A DNA stretch of 64,000 nucleotides from assembly GCA_014360755.1 (NCBI GenBank), contig JACIWX010000002.1, positions 418,800 to 482,799 on the forward strand, written 5' to 3'. Positions 1 through 9,835 of this stretch are shown here, piece by piece. The stretch comes from Chloroflexota bacterium (lineage in GTDB: Bacteria > Chloroflexota > Anaerolineae > UBA2200). The translations under genes and the position numbers were made by a program. The notes below the pieces were generated by a model. It was not told where the DNA came from. It ran no database searches and saw only the letters and a list, made by a program, of their open reading frames with translations. Within the stretch, counting starts at the first letter, position 1; every line of letters begins with the position of its first letter.

Positions 1-615
1 GCTCATGCATACCGAGAAGGGTTGCTTTTTTGCTTCTTGTATAGCGCTGTTCCTCTGTTGGTGATTTGGCTTTTCGCTCAGGTTACGCCTATGTACGCTA
101 TTCGCTATCTCTCGCCTTTCCTTCCTGCCTATTACATAATTATCGCTAATGGCATCTATGCCTTGAAATGGGATTGGACGCGCTTCGCCATTGTCCTGTT
201 TTTGGCATTGATTCTGTTGGTGGGTGACTGCAACGCCTGGCGTGTGGAACAACGGGATGACTGGCGAGGGATCAGTGCTTATGTCCTGGCGCAATCAAAA
301 TCAGGCGATGTGGTGCTCTTCTCACCACGCTGGAACGCCAAACCTTTTGATTATTATGCGCATGGTCAGGTACCTATTAACATGGAACTCCCCATTCCTG
401 TTACCGGGCAGGCGGCAAAGGAAGTGGTGGCTGATATTGCCCAACGTTACACACGGGTGTGGCTAATCTGGCAGCATGGGCATTACAGTGATCCAGAAGG
501 CATCGTAAAACAAATTCTTGATAGCCAATTCCAACTAATGGAAACGCTCAAGTTCAGAGGCATGATGGATGTGATGTTGTATGATCTGAAAACAGTACGG
601 ACGGTAGGGCAATGA
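1..615 (+). CDS. GT-C (family 39-like) membrane glycosyltransferase, C-terminal part
   Basis: The reading frame is open from base 1, so the N-terminal half lies outside the window and the TTG at 22 need not be the start. What remains has two or three hydrophobic membrane segments, then a soluble tail of about 130 residues. The tail starts with a WRG-ISAYV segment and continues with SGDVVLFSP and a FDYYAHG stretch. The same tail type (W-x-x-x-x-Y-hydrophobic, PGD, aromatic YY) occurs in the GT-C genes at 612 and 16723. Such enzymes transfer sugars from polyprenyl-phosphate donors outside the cytoplasmic membrane. The next gene overlaps the stop by four bases, so the two are probably co-translated. 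Acceptor and sugar cannot be read from the sequence. Confidence 0.75.
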   Translation, partial: AHAYREGLLFCFLYSAVPLLVIWLFAQVTPMYAIRYLSPFLPAYYIIIANGIYALKWDWTRFAIVLFLALILLVGDCNAWRVEQRDDWRGISAYVLAQSKSGDVVLFSPRWNAKPFDYYAHGQVPINMELPIPVTGQAAKEVVADIAQRYTRVWLIWQHGHYSDPEGIVKQILDSQFQLMETLKFRGMMDVMLYDLKTVRTVGQ

Positions 616-2081
616 CGATACGTATTGTCTTGACCCGCCTGAATGCGAAGCGTGGAGTAGTCGCTGTTTTGTTGCTCATCCTGGCTTTTGGAGCCTTGTT
701 GAGGCTATATGCTTTGTCAGCGGAGAGTTTTTATTTCGACGAAGCCTATAGCGTGTGGGCAGCCAGGCATGATATTGGCTGGCTTTTCACTATCAGCACG
801 CAACGCATCTTTCCGCCATTGTATTACATGCTCTTGCATTTCTGGTTGTTGCTAGGGGATAGCGAATTCATGGTGCGTTTATTGTCTGTCGCCCTTGGTC
901 TAGTCTCTATCGCGGGCATTTACCTTTTGGCGCAGCAGTTGTTCGACGAGAAGGTGGGCTTGCTCAGCGCCTTGCTCTTGGCGGTTTCGCCGCTGCATCT
1001 GTGGTATTCTCAAGAAGCACGGATGTATATGCTGGTACTGACGCTAGGCCTCTATTCTGCCTATTTCTTGCTATTGGCGCTGCGTAAAGGCGAGCGTTGG
1101 CACTGGCTGGCATACGTGTTGAGCACAGCAATGGCTATGAACACGCATTATTTCATCCTCTTCCTTGCTGCTTTCGAGAATGCCTACGTGCTCTATTTGC
1201 TTTTGCGGCGTCGTATACCCCTCAGCATCTGGAAACAGTGGCTGCCCAGCCAGGTTGCCATTGGCCTGCTATCTGCAGTTGGATTGGCTGGCGTCTTCAG
1301 TGAGGAGTCAAGCTATTGGTGGGGGTTACTAGATACCTGGCATGGTGCACCGACCTGGCGTAGTTTGGTTGGCACGATGTTCACATTCAGCCTCGGTACA
1401 CAGGTAGGCGAGCGCTTATTCTATTGGACAGGATTGTTGTTATTCGGCTGCTGTATCGTGTGGAGCGCCATTGACTTTCGCCAAAGGCGCCTGTCATTGT
1501 CCATAGACGACGGATTGGTCTTCTGTCTTCTGTACCTAATCGTGCCTATAGGATTGGTTTTTGTAGTCTCGCAATTCAGATCATTCTGGGTCTTGCGTTA
1601 TCTCTTTCCTTTTTTGCCGCCTTACTGCGTCCTTGTGGCGAGGGGGATATCCAGGATGCCAGGCCGCGCTTTGCCTGCGCTTGCGATTGTCGCCATTGTG
1701 CTGGCTTCTTCATGGCCGGTTGCCGACATATACCGCTATGAGCAGAAGGAGGCATGGCGTAGTGCAGTACAATATATTGCTTCACAGGAGAAACCGGGAG
1801 ATTACGTCTTTCTGGTGGAGGAGGACGTCTGGCTGCCGTTTGAACACTACTACCGAGGTTCTCTATCGTACACAGGTGTCAGCCGAGCGATCACTGACCG
1901 AGATTTTTTGGCAGCACGAGTGGGTATGGTACTGTCCACTCACCGCCGCATCTGGCTCATACTGAGCCATACGAGCAACTTTGCCCTAAAAGACTATCTG
2001 AGGACCTCACGCTATACCCAACTGGAATCGGAAAAGCACTTTACAGGTGTGGAAGTTGATCTATTTACCATTATCCATTAG
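612..2081 (+). CDS. GT-C family 39-like membrane glycosyltransferase
   Basis: A 489-residue polytopic membrane protein of the ArnT/PMT-like superfamily. An N-terminal membrane helix (about residues 17-35) leads into the first extracytoplasmic loop, which carries the diagnostic acidic pair D43-E44 in a FDEAYS motif. A PPLYYMLLHFWL segment follows, and about ten more hydrophobic helices. A hydrophilic tail of about 110 residues contains WRSAVQYI and EKPGDYVFL. Known relatives use polyprenyl-phosphate sugars and add them to lipids, proteins or glycans on the outer face of the membrane; the acceptor here is unknown. The ATG overlaps the upstream stop as ATGA. It is similar in plan to the upstream partial gene and to the gene at 16723, so these are likely paralogues. 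Confidence 0.85.
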   Translation: MTIRIVLTRLNAKRGVVAVLLLILAFGALLRLYALSAESFYFDEAYSVWAARHDIGWLFTISTQRIFPPLYYMLLHFWLLLGDSEFMVRLLSVALGLVSIAGIYLLAQQLFDEKVGLLSALLLAVSPLHLWYSQEARMYMLVLTLGLYSAYFLLLALRKGERWHWLAYVLSTAMAMNTHYFILFLAAFENAYVLYLLLRRRIPLSIWKQWLPSQVAIGLLSAVGLAGVFSEESSYWWGLLDTWHGAPTWRSLVGTMFTFSLGTQVGERLFYWTGLLLFGCCIVWSAIDFRQRRLSLSIDDGLVFCLLYLIVPIGLVFVVSQFRSFWVLRYLFPFLPPYCVLVARGISRMPGRALPALAIVAIVLASSWPVADIYRYEQKEAWRSAVQYIASQEKPGDYVFLVEEDVWLPFEHYYRGSLSYTGVSRAITDRDFLAARVGMVLSTHRRIWLILSHTSNFALKDYLRTSRYTQLESEKHFTGVEVDLFTIIH

Positions 2082-2091
2082 CGATGTGTTC

Positions 2092-3705
2092 ATGGGTAAA
2101 GGGGTGCATCTACTGTCCAAATATCGTTTGATCTTGATCTTAATACTGGGTTTGTTCTTGGCTGTATTGCGGCTCAATGAGCACGTGATGCCGGCGGGTG
2201 ATAACGCGACCTATATGATTCTGGGCCAGTCTTTGGCTACTGGGCAGGGTTATCGCATGATTAGCGATCCGCGTTCGCCTCAAATGGCTTTATATCCGCC
2301 GGGTTATCCTTTATTGCTGGCTGGAGTGCTGGCTTTAACAGGCACCTCACACAATCTATTAGCCGCGATTTTGCCGTCAAAATTGCCCTCAGTACTGCTT
2401 TTTCTTGGCGTGATTGCGCTGATCTACGATCTGCTAAAAAGGCGAAACACGTTCCTCGCGACGATGGCTGCACTGCTCACGGCTGTGCATCCGCATCTCC
2501 TGTATTTTGCTGTAGAAGTAGGCACAGAAATCCCTTATTTGTTTGTTTCGCTTTGCTGTCTTTACCTCTTTGAGCGTTATAAGCGAACAACAAGCACGTT
2601 TCACGTCATTATACTAGCGGTGTTCATCGCGTTGGCATCCTATATCCGTTCGATTGCGTTGGTGCTGGTGTTAGCCTTTGTCCCTTATCTGTTCATGCAG
2701 CGAAGGGCCAGACATGCCTGGCTGCTGTTAATAGGCGCTGGAGTATTGGTAGCCCCCTGGTTTATCTACAGTAGTTTGCTTCCAACAACGGGAACCTCTG
2801 TAGGGCTGGGGCGCAGTTATTTCGCACTGTACCTCTCTAGTGATCCGTATGGTATGGAACGGGCTAGCCTGTCAGATTGGGCTGAGCGATTAGCACAGAA
2901 CACGTATGCCTACACCCTGGATATCTGGCCAGATATCCTTTTCCCCCATGTTTTCGCGGTCAGTGCATGGTTAGGGCGTTTTGGGATTGTGTTCATTGCC
3001 TCGTTTACCGCGTTGCTTCTATATGGTTTTATCCTGGAAGCCAGACGAGGGCATGTTCAGGAATGGTATGTAGCGCTTTTCTTCCTGTCCTGTCTATGTT
3101 ATTTATGGCCTGTCGCCAGGTTGATTGTGCCTATTATCCCTTTTGGTTTATATTATTTCCTTGTTGCATTGGATCACCTTCTCCTGCAAGCAAAAAGTTG
3201 GTGGCAACCGCTTAGAATGGGCTTTAGGCACTGGGAAAGATTCACATTGTTGGCGATTTGCGCTGTCTTGACGCTTTCAGCGTTGATGAGTGATGTGCGC
3301 AGCATTCAGCGCAATTTGCTTTACGGATGGGGTCAGCCAGTGGCTGTTTATTACTCTCGGGATGTGGAATGGAGCAATTACCTGCAAGCCATGGATTGGG
3401 TTGCGCAGCATACTGCTCCGCAAAGCGTAGTAATGTGCCGCAAGGCAGATTTGCTGTATATTCTCATTGGCCATCGGGCACTGGAGTATCCTTATTCCTC
3501 ACAGGCAGCGGATTTGAAACGCAGTGTGCTGGAGAACCACGTGGCGTATATCATCGAGGATGCATTCCATTGGACACTTACAACTAGGGACTACTTGCGT
3601 CCTGCCCTACAGCGCTGGTTGGCTTCAGAGCCTGAGGCGCTTTCTCTAGTTTATGAAACGGACACGCCCAACACTCGTGTATGGCGCGTGAATCAATCAC
3701 AATAA
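2092..3705 (+). CDS. GT-C family 39-like membrane glycosyltransferase
   Basis: A 537-residue polytopic membrane protein. The start chosen is ATG 2092, ten bases after the previous stop; the frame extends further up to a GTG at 2047, but that would overlap the neighbour with an unlikely hydrophilic leader. An N-terminal helix (residues 11-28) is followed by a loop with A-G-D37-N-A-T-Y, where the usual Asp-Glu pair reads Asp-Asn. A GQGYRMISDPRSP segment and YPPGYPLLL motif follow, as is common in this superfamily. Eight to ten helices come next, then an extracytoplasmic tail with AMDWVAQHTAPQSVV. The role is probably sugar transfer from a lipid-phosphate donor; the specific activity is not known. 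Confidence 0.8.
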   Translation: MGKGVHLLSKYRLILILILGLFLAVLRLNEHVMPAGDNATYMILGQSLATGQGYRMISDPRSPQMALYPPGYPLLLAGVLALTGTSHNLLAAILPSKLPSVLLFLGVIALIYDLLKRRNTFLATMAALLTAVHPHLLYFAVEVGTEIPYLFVSLCCLYLFERYKRTTSTFHVIILAVFIALASYIRSIALVLVLAFVPYLFMQRRARHAWLLLIGAGVLVAPWFIYSSLLPTTGTSVGLGRSYFALYLSSDPYGMERASLSDWAERLAQNTYAYTLDIWPDILFPHVFAVSAWLGRFGIVFIASFTALLLYGFILEARRGHVQEWYVALFFLSCLCYLWPVARLIVPIIPFGLYYFLVALDHLLLQAKSWWQPLRMGFRHWERFTLLAICAVLTLSALMSDVRSIQRNLLYGWGQPVAVYYSRDVEWSNYLQAMDWVAQHTAPQSVVMCRKADLLYILIGHRALEYPYSSQAADLKRSVLENHVAYIIEDAFHWTLTTRDYLRPALQRWLASEPEALSLVYETDTPNTRVWRVNQSQ

Positions 3706-3721
3706 GGAGAGGAAAGACAAA

Positions 3722-4075
3722 ATGGATCCAAAGATTCTGTTGTTTTCTGCTATCTTTGCTGCCGTCACAGGTCAGTTGCTGATGAAGACGGGGTTGAATC
3801 AGCTTGGGGCATTGACGGATATTAACCTTGCCGTGTTCTTTCGCATGGTGTTCAATCCCTATGTCTTTGGGGGAATCGCTTCGTATGGCATTGGGTTTAT
3901 TGCCTATTTGTTCGCTCTGTCCCGGCTTGACCAGAGCTTTGCTTACCCTATGTTCGCCTTGGGGTATGTGCTTGTGCCCTTGTATAACTGGATTGTGATG
4001 CACGAGCCATTCTCTGTGGCACGTCTGGTAGGAATCCTGTTGGTGTTGGTAGGGGTTTCGCTGATTAGTAGGTAG
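3722..4075 (+). CDS. Small SMR/EamA-type membrane carrier, ArnE/ArnF-like
   Basis: A 117-residue protein with four hydrophobic helices and very short loops, the size and plan of small multidrug resistance and EamA half-transporters. Features typical of the family are the first helix with a TGQLLMKTGL segment, a central AYLFALSRLDQSFAYP stretch and the C-terminal GILLVLVGV helix. A strong AAGGAGAGG ribosome site lies just upstream. Its position inside a row of GT-C enzymes points to an ArnE/ArnF-like role, flipping undecaprenyl-phosphate-linked sugars to the outer face for those enzymes. That role is inferred from context; the family also contains drug and metabolite exporters. Confidence 0.75.
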   Translation: MDPKILLFSAIFAAVTGQLLMKTGLNQLGALTDINLAVFFRMVFNPYVFGGIASYGIGFIAYLFALSRLDQSFAYPMFALGYVLVPLYNWIVMHEPFSVARLVGILLVLVGVSLISR

Positions 4076-4083
4076 GAGGCGCG

Positions 4084-5994
4084 GTGCATAGCCATATGGT
4101 CACCCGAATCAGAGCCAATGGTAAACAGTGTTTTTCTAGGCTAAGTTCCCATGGGATGATATTGGGGGTGTTTCTCGTGCTGAGCCTGATCCTGACCTAT
4201 CCCCTTGCTAGAGACTTGGGGACAAAGGTCCTTGGCCCACCAGCACCTGGAGACAATTTACAGTATGTTTACAAAGTCTGGTGGTTCAAGTACTCTTTGT
4301 TTGATTTACATGCATCTCCGTTCTTCAACCCCAATATGTTCTATCCTTTTGGCTATCTTATGACTTTGTCGGAAACGACGCTCTCGAATACAATTTTTGC
4401 CCTGCCATTTACAGCGCTTTGGGGAGAAGTTGTTGCTTACAATTTGATCTCGTTGATGTCCTTTGTGCTGTCTGGGTTTGCGATGTACTTGTTTGTGCTG
4501 CATCTTACAGGAAATCGGGTAGCAGGGTTGCTTAGCGGCATCGTGTTCGCTTTCAACCCATACCGTATGTCACATTTGGGCGCTGGACATTTACCTCTGA
4601 TGGGCACACAGTGGCTGCCCTTGCTTTTCTTATATCTAAAGAAAATGGTGGTGCAGCAACGCAGCCGAGATGCTTTTATGGCTGGGCTTTTTTACAGCCT
4701 TGGTGCGCTATCAGCCTGGTACTATGCCTATATCTTTGCTCTGGCTGGTTTGTTGTATGTATTGTTGTGCGGCAGACCATGGCGTCAGAATCTATGGCAA
4801 AGGCGCTTTATGAAGTGCGGGCTTGTTTTTGCACTGGTATGCCTTTTGCTAGTAGGGCCTTTCGTGCTTCCGGTCACCCGGTTATGGAGAGAAGGAGAAC
4901 GCGCACAATCTCTGAACTATCTGGATTATTTCTCGGCTAGTCCTTTGGATTTTGTCTATCCCAATGTGATGCATCCTATCTGGGGTCCCTCGCTGATGGA
5001 GCGATATCCCCAGAACGTCCATGAGAACATTTTGTTTCTCGGCTGGATTCCATTGTCCCTTGCAGCGATCGCGTTATGGCGCCAACGCGAAAAAACATCT
5101 AGAACATTTCTGTGGATGACCTTGATTTTCGGCGTCATTGCTCTCGGAACAACTTTGCATTGGGGGAGTAGGCGGGTGTACATCGCCGCACCTGCTTGGT
5201 TGGAACGCGTGTTCACGCTGGGTATGGGCTTTCTGACCAAGCGTTTGGCGCTTTATCCTATCTCTTCCTATGCTTTGCGCGTCGCTGGAGCAGTGTACAT
5301 ACCCTTACCTACGCTGCTACTTGTTTTGTATCTCCCCTTCTTTAACGCCATGCGTGTATGGGCACGCTTCGGATTGATTGCGATTTTCAGCATCGCGGTA
5401 CTGGCAGGGTACGGGCTGCAGCGACTGTATGAGGGCAGTGTCAGTCTCCCCCTTATTGGCCGTGCCCGTTCGCGTAGGTTGGTGATGGCTGGGTTAGTGT
5501 TTAGCCTGGTCCTCCTCGAGTTTGCCTCGTTTCCCTACGCTTTGGGGAGCAGCCGAGTGACAGCACGGCCAGTGGATCTCTGGCTTCGTCGTCAGGACGG
5601 CGACTTTGCGATTATGGAGTTTCCTGTGGTGAGGGCCATATCCGGCCGGACGTTATATGCTATGCGCATCCATGGAAAAAGGATTAGCTTTGGTTGTGGT
5701 ACATTTCTCCCTCCTGCATTTAACAAGCAGCGTGCGGTGCTGGAGACATTTCCCAGCGCGGAGAGCATTGCCTTGCTAAAGAGATGGGGGGTGCGCTATG
5801 CTTTAGTAGGTGCTCGAAGCTATGGCTCAGAATGGCCTAGGATCAAGCAGGAATTGGAGGCGGCTTCTGGCTTGCGATATGTGATGGCTATTGATGATGT
5901 TCCTATTTACGAAGGGGATCGTATACTCTATCTGTTGCCAGGCACAGAACGTGCGTTTATTCTGGAGCGCATCTATGTATACGAGGTGCTGTGA
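4084..5994 (+). CDS. Large GT-C-like polytopic membrane protein
   Basis: A 636-residue membrane protein. The GTG at 4084 sits four bases after an AGGAGG site at 4074-4079; ATG 4096 is an alternative. The first extracytoplasmic loop carries APGD57-N-LQY, then NPNMFYPFGY, patterns seen in GT-C-like membrane proteins of polysaccharide loci (YfhO-like and related uncharacterised families). About eleven helices follow, with a FNPYRMSHLGAGHLP loop. A C-terminal soluble domain of about 130 residues has a FAIMEFPV strand and a KRWGVRYALVG segment. It differs from the family-39 neighbours by its longer length and a different tail. It is probably a lipid-linked-sugar-dependent glycosyltransferase, but the activity is not established. 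Confidence 0.7.
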   Translation: MHSHMVTRIRANGKQCFSRLSSHGMILGVFLVLSLILTYPLARDLGTKVLGPPAPGDNLQYVYKVWWFKYSLFDLHASPFFNPNMFYPFGYLMTLSETTLSNTIFALPFTALWGEVVAYNLISLMSFVLSGFAMYLFVLHLTGNRVAGLLSGIVFAFNPYRMSHLGAGHLPLMGTQWLPLLFLYLKKMVVQQRSRDAFMAGLFYSLGALSAWYYAYIFALAGLLYVLLCGRPWRQNLWQRRFMKCGLVFALVCLLLVGPFVLPVTRLWREGERAQSLNYLDYFSASPLDFVYPNVMHPIWGPSLMERYPQNVHENILFLGWIPLSLAAIALWRQREKTSRTFLWMTLIFGVIALGTTLHWGSRRVYIAAPAWLERVFTLGMGFLTKRLALYPISSYALRVAGAVYIPLPTLLLVLYLPFFNAMRVWARFGLIAIFSIAVLAGYGLQRLYEGSVSLPLIGRARSRRLVMAGLVFSLVLLEFASFPYALGSSRVTARPVDLWLRRQDGDFAIMEFPVVRAISGRTLYAMRIHGKRISFGCGTFLPPAFNKQRAVLETFPSAESIALLKRWGVRYALVGARSYGSEWPRIKQELEAASGLRYVMAIDDVPIYEGDRILYLLPGTERAFILERIYVYEVL

Positions 5995-5995
5995 A

Positions 5996-7606
5996 ATGTC
6001 CGCTGTGCGTCTGGAACGCAAACAAGTTGTCATTGGTCTGATATTGGCAGCTTGTACCATGGCAGCCGTTATTGGCACAGTGCATGACGTTGGCGTGACC
6101 TGGGATGAGCCGTTGTATATGAAAGCTGCGCGCGGCTACATGTCCTGGCTAGGATTGCTGAAGCAGGGTATGTGGCAGCGAGACCTGCGCGAGCCGTTCT
6201 CGGATACCCTCATCGTCCGCTGGTGGATGCAGCACCCTACCTTGGAGCTGCATCCCCCGTTGGGCAAGTTTTTGTCTGGTCTGACATGGGCTGCTTTGCG
6301 TGGGGTGCTGGGCGATATCACGGCTCAGCGCGTGAGCAACGCGCTGTTGTTTTCGTTCTTGGTTGCCTTAGTGTTTTGGATGGTGGCTGGTGCTTACGGC
6401 ACGGCGAGCGGTGTTTTTGCTGCCCTGTCTCTCGTGCTTATGCCGCGCATGTTCTTCCATGCTCACCTAGCGAATATTGACACTACTGTCGCAATCACCT
6501 GGTTTCTAGCGATGTACCTCTTCTGGAAGTATGAAAGCGGTCGTGGCTGGCGTCCGATCCTTCTGACAGGTGCTGCCTTTGGCCTCGCACTGGGAACCAA
6601 ACTGAATGCTATCGTCATGCCTTTGGTATGGGGTATCTGGTGGTTGCTGTTCGATCGCAACTGGCGTACACTGGGCAGGTTGATCGTGATGAGTGCGATT
6701 GGGGTTGGAGTGTTTACTGCTATATGGCCTTGGCTATATCATGATACAGTCAACCGACTGCTATATTATTTTTTTATGGCTTCGCGCTTCAAAGACCGGC
6801 CCCAATTTTATCTAGGTCAAACACCGCCGCATGTGCCCTGGCATTACCCATTTGTGATTACTTTAGCTGTGGTGCCCTTAGTTATCACGGTAATGTACCT
6901 GCTGGGGGTTATTCAGGTTTTGCGCAAGAGGTCAGACCGAACAGGTTGGCTGCTTTTCCTGAACGCTCTGGTGCCCTTGCTTATCGCTGCCACTCCTTTC
7001 CAGGCGGTATACAGCGGGGAGCGGCATTTTATCCCTGCTTATCCCTACTTGGCCTGTCTTGCGGGCATTGGATTTGGTAGTTTACTGAACCTGTTGAGTG
7101 CAGGCTGGCATCGTTTCTACAAGATAACAGATCCCCGTACAATGCGTTGGCTATTTGGCTGTATTCTGGCTTTGTTTCTCTTGCCGCCGTTGTTTTCTAT
7201 TGCGGACATCCATCCTTACGAATTGTCCTATTACAGCGAGCTAGTGGGGGGATTGCCAGGTGCTACCCGTTTGGGATTGGAGACTACTTTCTGGTGCGAG
7301 ACATATCGGGATGCGCTGCCTTACCTAAATCAAAATGCTGAGCCCTGGGCTTCGGTATGGGCAGAGAATCCCTTTGTTTTGCGCCTCTATCAGCGCTATA
7401 ACTTGTTGCGCGAAGACCTGCAGATAATGGGTGGAGATGTAGTCAGTCCTTTTACGGCTGACTATGTGGTCATTCAGATGCATCAAACCGGTTTTTATCA
7501 TGTGCCGGAACTTGTGGATATGTTGCATAACCATGCACCAGTGTATATGCTGGATTATCATGGAATCCCGCTGCTATATGTCTATGAACTGAGGCAGGAG
7601 AGATAA
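5996..7606 (+). CDS. GT-C family 39-like membrane glycosyltransferase
   Basis: A 536-residue polytopic membrane protein. ATG 5996 lies one base after the upstream stop; the longer frame back to 5891 would overlap that gene by about 100 bases and is rejected. The N-terminal helix ends in a loop with VTWD37-E38-PLY, then HPPLGKFLSGL, the classical PMT-type first loop. At least nine more helices are visible, including FFHAHLANIDTTVA, a segment typical of this subgroup. The tail after about residue 430 contains HPYELSYYSELVGG, which recurs in PMT-like enzymes of this type. Expected role: transfer of a sugar from a polyprenyl-phosphate carrier; acceptor unknown. It overlaps the next gene by one base (TAATG). 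Confidence 0.85.
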   Translation: MSAVRLERKQVVIGLILAACTMAAVIGTVHDVGVTWDEPLYMKAARGYMSWLGLLKQGMWQRDLREPFSDTLIVRWWMQHPTLELHPPLGKFLSGLTWAALRGVLGDITAQRVSNALLFSFLVALVFWMVAGAYGTASGVFAALSLVLMPRMFFHAHLANIDTTVAITWFLAMYLFWKYESGRGWRPILLTGAAFGLALGTKLNAIVMPLVWGIWWLLFDRNWRTLGRLIVMSAIGVGVFTAIWPWLYHDTVNRLLYYFFMASRFKDRPQFYLGQTPPHVPWHYPFVITLAVVPLVITVMYLLGVIQVLRKRSDRTGWLLFLNALVPLLIAATPFQAVYSGERHFIPAYPYLACLAGIGFGSLLNLLSAGWHRFYKITDPRTMRWLFGCILALFLLPPLFSIADIHPYELSYYSELVGGLPGATRLGLETTFWCETYRDALPYLNQNAEPWASVWAENPFVLRLYQRYNLLREDLQIMGGDVVSPFTADYVVIQMHQTGFYHVPELVDMLHNHAPVYMLDYHGIPLLYVYELRQER

Positions 7607-9096
7607 TGTTGAGGTCTATGGGGATAAGCTCCGCATTGTTTAAGAGGATAAGGAACCTGGGGGAGGGCCATGTCCACTTCGGGTTGCGCAAAATGGACGC
7701 CATATTGCTTGTGCTCCTGGCGTTACTTGCTGCTACGATTATGTTCTGGCGTCTTGGTGAAGGCAGTCTAGGAGATTATGATGAAGCTGCCTATGCCCAA
7801 ATTGCCCAAGAGATGCTGTGGCTGAATGATTTCAATACCCCACGCTGGAATGGTATGGAATTTTTTGACAAGCCACCGCTGTGCTTATGGTTAACGGTTC
7901 TTGCGTATAAGGTGTTTGGCATAAATGAGTTTGCAGCGCGTTTTGTCTCTGCCTGCTCAGGAGTGCTAGTGATCCTGCTCGTTTACATTTTAGGGCGCGA
8001 CTTGTTTGGCAAACGCGTGGTTGGTTTAGGAGCTGCTCTGATTTTGCTGGCGATCAGTCGCAATTTGTCCAGCCATGGCTATAACTTTGTGAGCCTGGCA
8101 CGTGTAGGGATGCTTGATTTGCCCTTGATTTTGCTATTGACGCTATCCGTGTATTGTGCATGGCGAGGCCAGCGAGATGCCAGATGGTTGATCTGGCTAG
8201 GCATCCCCCTTGGTCTCGGCTTAATGGTGAAGAGCATTGCTGGATTCATGGCTTATGGTATCGTTGCCCTTTTCTTGCTCAGCGGTTCAACATCCCTTTG
8301 GTGGCGGAAGGAGCTGCTCTGGGGTTTATTGCTCTCGCTGCTTATCTCGGCACCATGGCATCTCGGCCAATTGCTTATCTGGGGTAAGCGCTTCTGGGAT
8401 TCTTATATGGTTTCTTTGACTGTGGGCTATGTCACTGGCGAGCAAGGTCATATGCGGGATGCGCTTTTCTATTTCCGCATTATCCAGCGTGGTTTCCCTG
8501 TGTTGTACCTGCTCATCGTACCGGCTATCTTATATGGTGTGTATCGTGCGCTGCGTTACAAGGACCGGGCAACAGCCTTGCTGCTCTGCTGGACAATAGT
8601 GCCGTTGTTATTGTACAATATCTCGCGTAGCAAAATAGGCTGGTACATTATTCCGATTTACCCTGCATTGGCATTGCTGCTCATGAACCTGCTTGTTGCT
8701 GCGCTGCGCAAGGAGCTGGCCCTCCTTCTGATCCTGATCGTACTGGTAGCCTTTCATCCCATTTTGCCTCCTGCAAAGGATTTCAATCCCGATGTGAAGG
8801 CAGTTGCTTCTTATAGCAGATATGTTGTGAGTAAAGATGCCACCTTAATAAACTACTGGCCAGGTTCATCTTGGATTAGGCCATCCGCTTTGTTTTATGC
8901 AGGGCGGAAGTTGCTCCTGGTAACTGATGAGACAGAGTTGCGTCGTTTATGCCAGAATGCGCAAGAGTGTTATGTGCTGGCGGATTGGCCCTCTTGGGAA
9001 CCATTGCAGGAAATTGGAGAGGTACTATACCGGTCCAGAGACTACGTCTTGGTCAAGGCGAAGGTTGGTGTTCAGAAGGGTGAGGGTGGTCAATGA
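7606..9096 (+). CDS. ArnT-like GT-C glycosyltransferase
   Basis: A 496-residue membrane protein and the most ArnT-like of the set. After the first helix comes GDYD59-E60-AAYAQIAQEM, then WNGMEFFDKPPLCLWL, matching the D-E-A-x-Y and F-x-x-KPPL pattern of ArnT and related family-39 enzymes. LARVGMLDLPLILLLT and the central loops also fit. The ATG at 7606 overlaps the previous stop (TAATG), giving a 30-residue basic leader; M30 is a possible internal start. The last 90 residues form a short extracytoplasmic tail. ArnT moves aminoarabinose from undecaprenyl phosphate to lipid A, but no lipid A genes are visible here, so a different acceptor is likely. Confidence 0.85.
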   Translation: MLRSMGISSALFKRIRNLGEGHVHFGLRKMDAILLVLLALLAATIMFWRLGEGSLGDYDEAAYAQIAQEMLWLNDFNTPRWNGMEFFDKPPLCLWLTVLAYKVFGINEFAARFVSACSGVLVILLVYILGRDLFGKRVVGLGAALILLAISRNLSSHGYNFVSLARVGMLDLPLILLLTLSVYCAWRGQRDARWLIWLGIPLGLGLMVKSIAGFMAYGIVALFLLSGSTSLWWRKELLWGLLLSLLISAPWHLGQLLIWGKRFWDSYMVSLTVGYVTGEQGHMRDALFYFRIIQRGFPVLYLLIVPAILYGVYRALRYKDRATALLLCWTIVPLLLYNISRSKIGWYIIPIYPALALLLMNLLVAALRKELALLLILIVLVAFHPILPPAKDFNPDVKAVASYSRYVVSKDATLINYWPGSSWIRPSALFYAGRKLLLVTDETELRRLCQNAQECYVLADWPSWEPLQEIGEVLYRSRDYVLVKAKVGVQKGEGGQ

Positions 9097-9821
9097 CGCC
9101 AAACGTATTCCTATCTATCACCGCGCCTGCCTATAACGAGCGTGAGAACATTGAGAAATTGGTGACATACTGGGAAAGCATCTTTGCCCGTGACGGCATT
9201 CGGGGTGAGATAGTCATAGGTGAAGATGGCAGTACCGATGGTACCAAGGATATCTTGCGGACGCTCCAAGGCAAATATGATAACCTGGTAATTGTAGACC
9301 ATGCGGTCAACCAAGGGTATGGTTTTGCCCTATCCAGTGCCATTGCTCGTTCCAGAGGCGACTATGTGTTGACCATTGATTCGGATGGGCAGTTTGACGC
9401 GGCAGAATATGCCCTCCTTTTGGCCGAGATGAAAAAGGGTTATGATGTGGTCACTGGTTACCGGCACCGTAAGCAGGACCAGCCATTGCGTGTGGTTGCT
9501 GACCGAGTGCTCAATCTTATTGTCCGTGTTTTATTCCGTTTGTCTATGCGTGATACGAATTGTGCGCTCAAACTCTGGCGCGGCGATGTGGTACGTCGCC
9601 TTACCATAGAGGCACGCGGGTATCCGACACCTACTGAATTGCTGGTGCGTGCTCATGTGCTGGGCTATCGCATTGGTGAGGCAGGTATTACGCATTACGA
9701 GCGAGCCGGAGGGAAGACCAAGTTAAAAGCCCTGCGCACAAGCTGGCACATGCTCTTGTTCCTGCTTTATCTGAAATACAAACAGGTGCTTTACCAGGCG
9801 AGGATCATCAACAATTTTTAG
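9093..9821 (+). CDS. Family 2 glycosyltransferase, polyprenyl-phosphate sugar synthase-like
   Basis: A 242-residue cytosolic GT-A enzyme. The N-terminal strand SITAPAYNERENI, the donor-binding GEDGSTDGT and the metal-binding DSDGQFD place it close to dolichyl-phosphate mannose synthases. NQGYGFALSSAIARS and a RDTNCALKLW segment support this. It ends without membrane helices, so it is the soluble form. It probably makes a polyprenyl-phosphate sugar used by the upstream GT-C enzymes. The start ATG overlaps the upstream stop as ATGA. Confidence 0.85.
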   Translation: MTPNVFLSITAPAYNERENIEKLVTYWESIFARDGIRGEIVIGEDGSTDGTKDILRTLQGKYDNLVIVDHAVNQGYGFALSSAIARSRGDYVLTIDSDGQFDAAEYALLLAEMKKGYDVVTGYRHRKQDQPLRVVADRVLNLIVRVLFRLSMRDTNCALKLWRGDVVRRLTIEARGYPTPTELLVRAHVLGYRIGEAGITHYERAGGKTKLKALRTSWHMLLFLLYLKYKQVLYQARIINNF

Positions 9822-9835
9822 GACTGGGAGGAAAC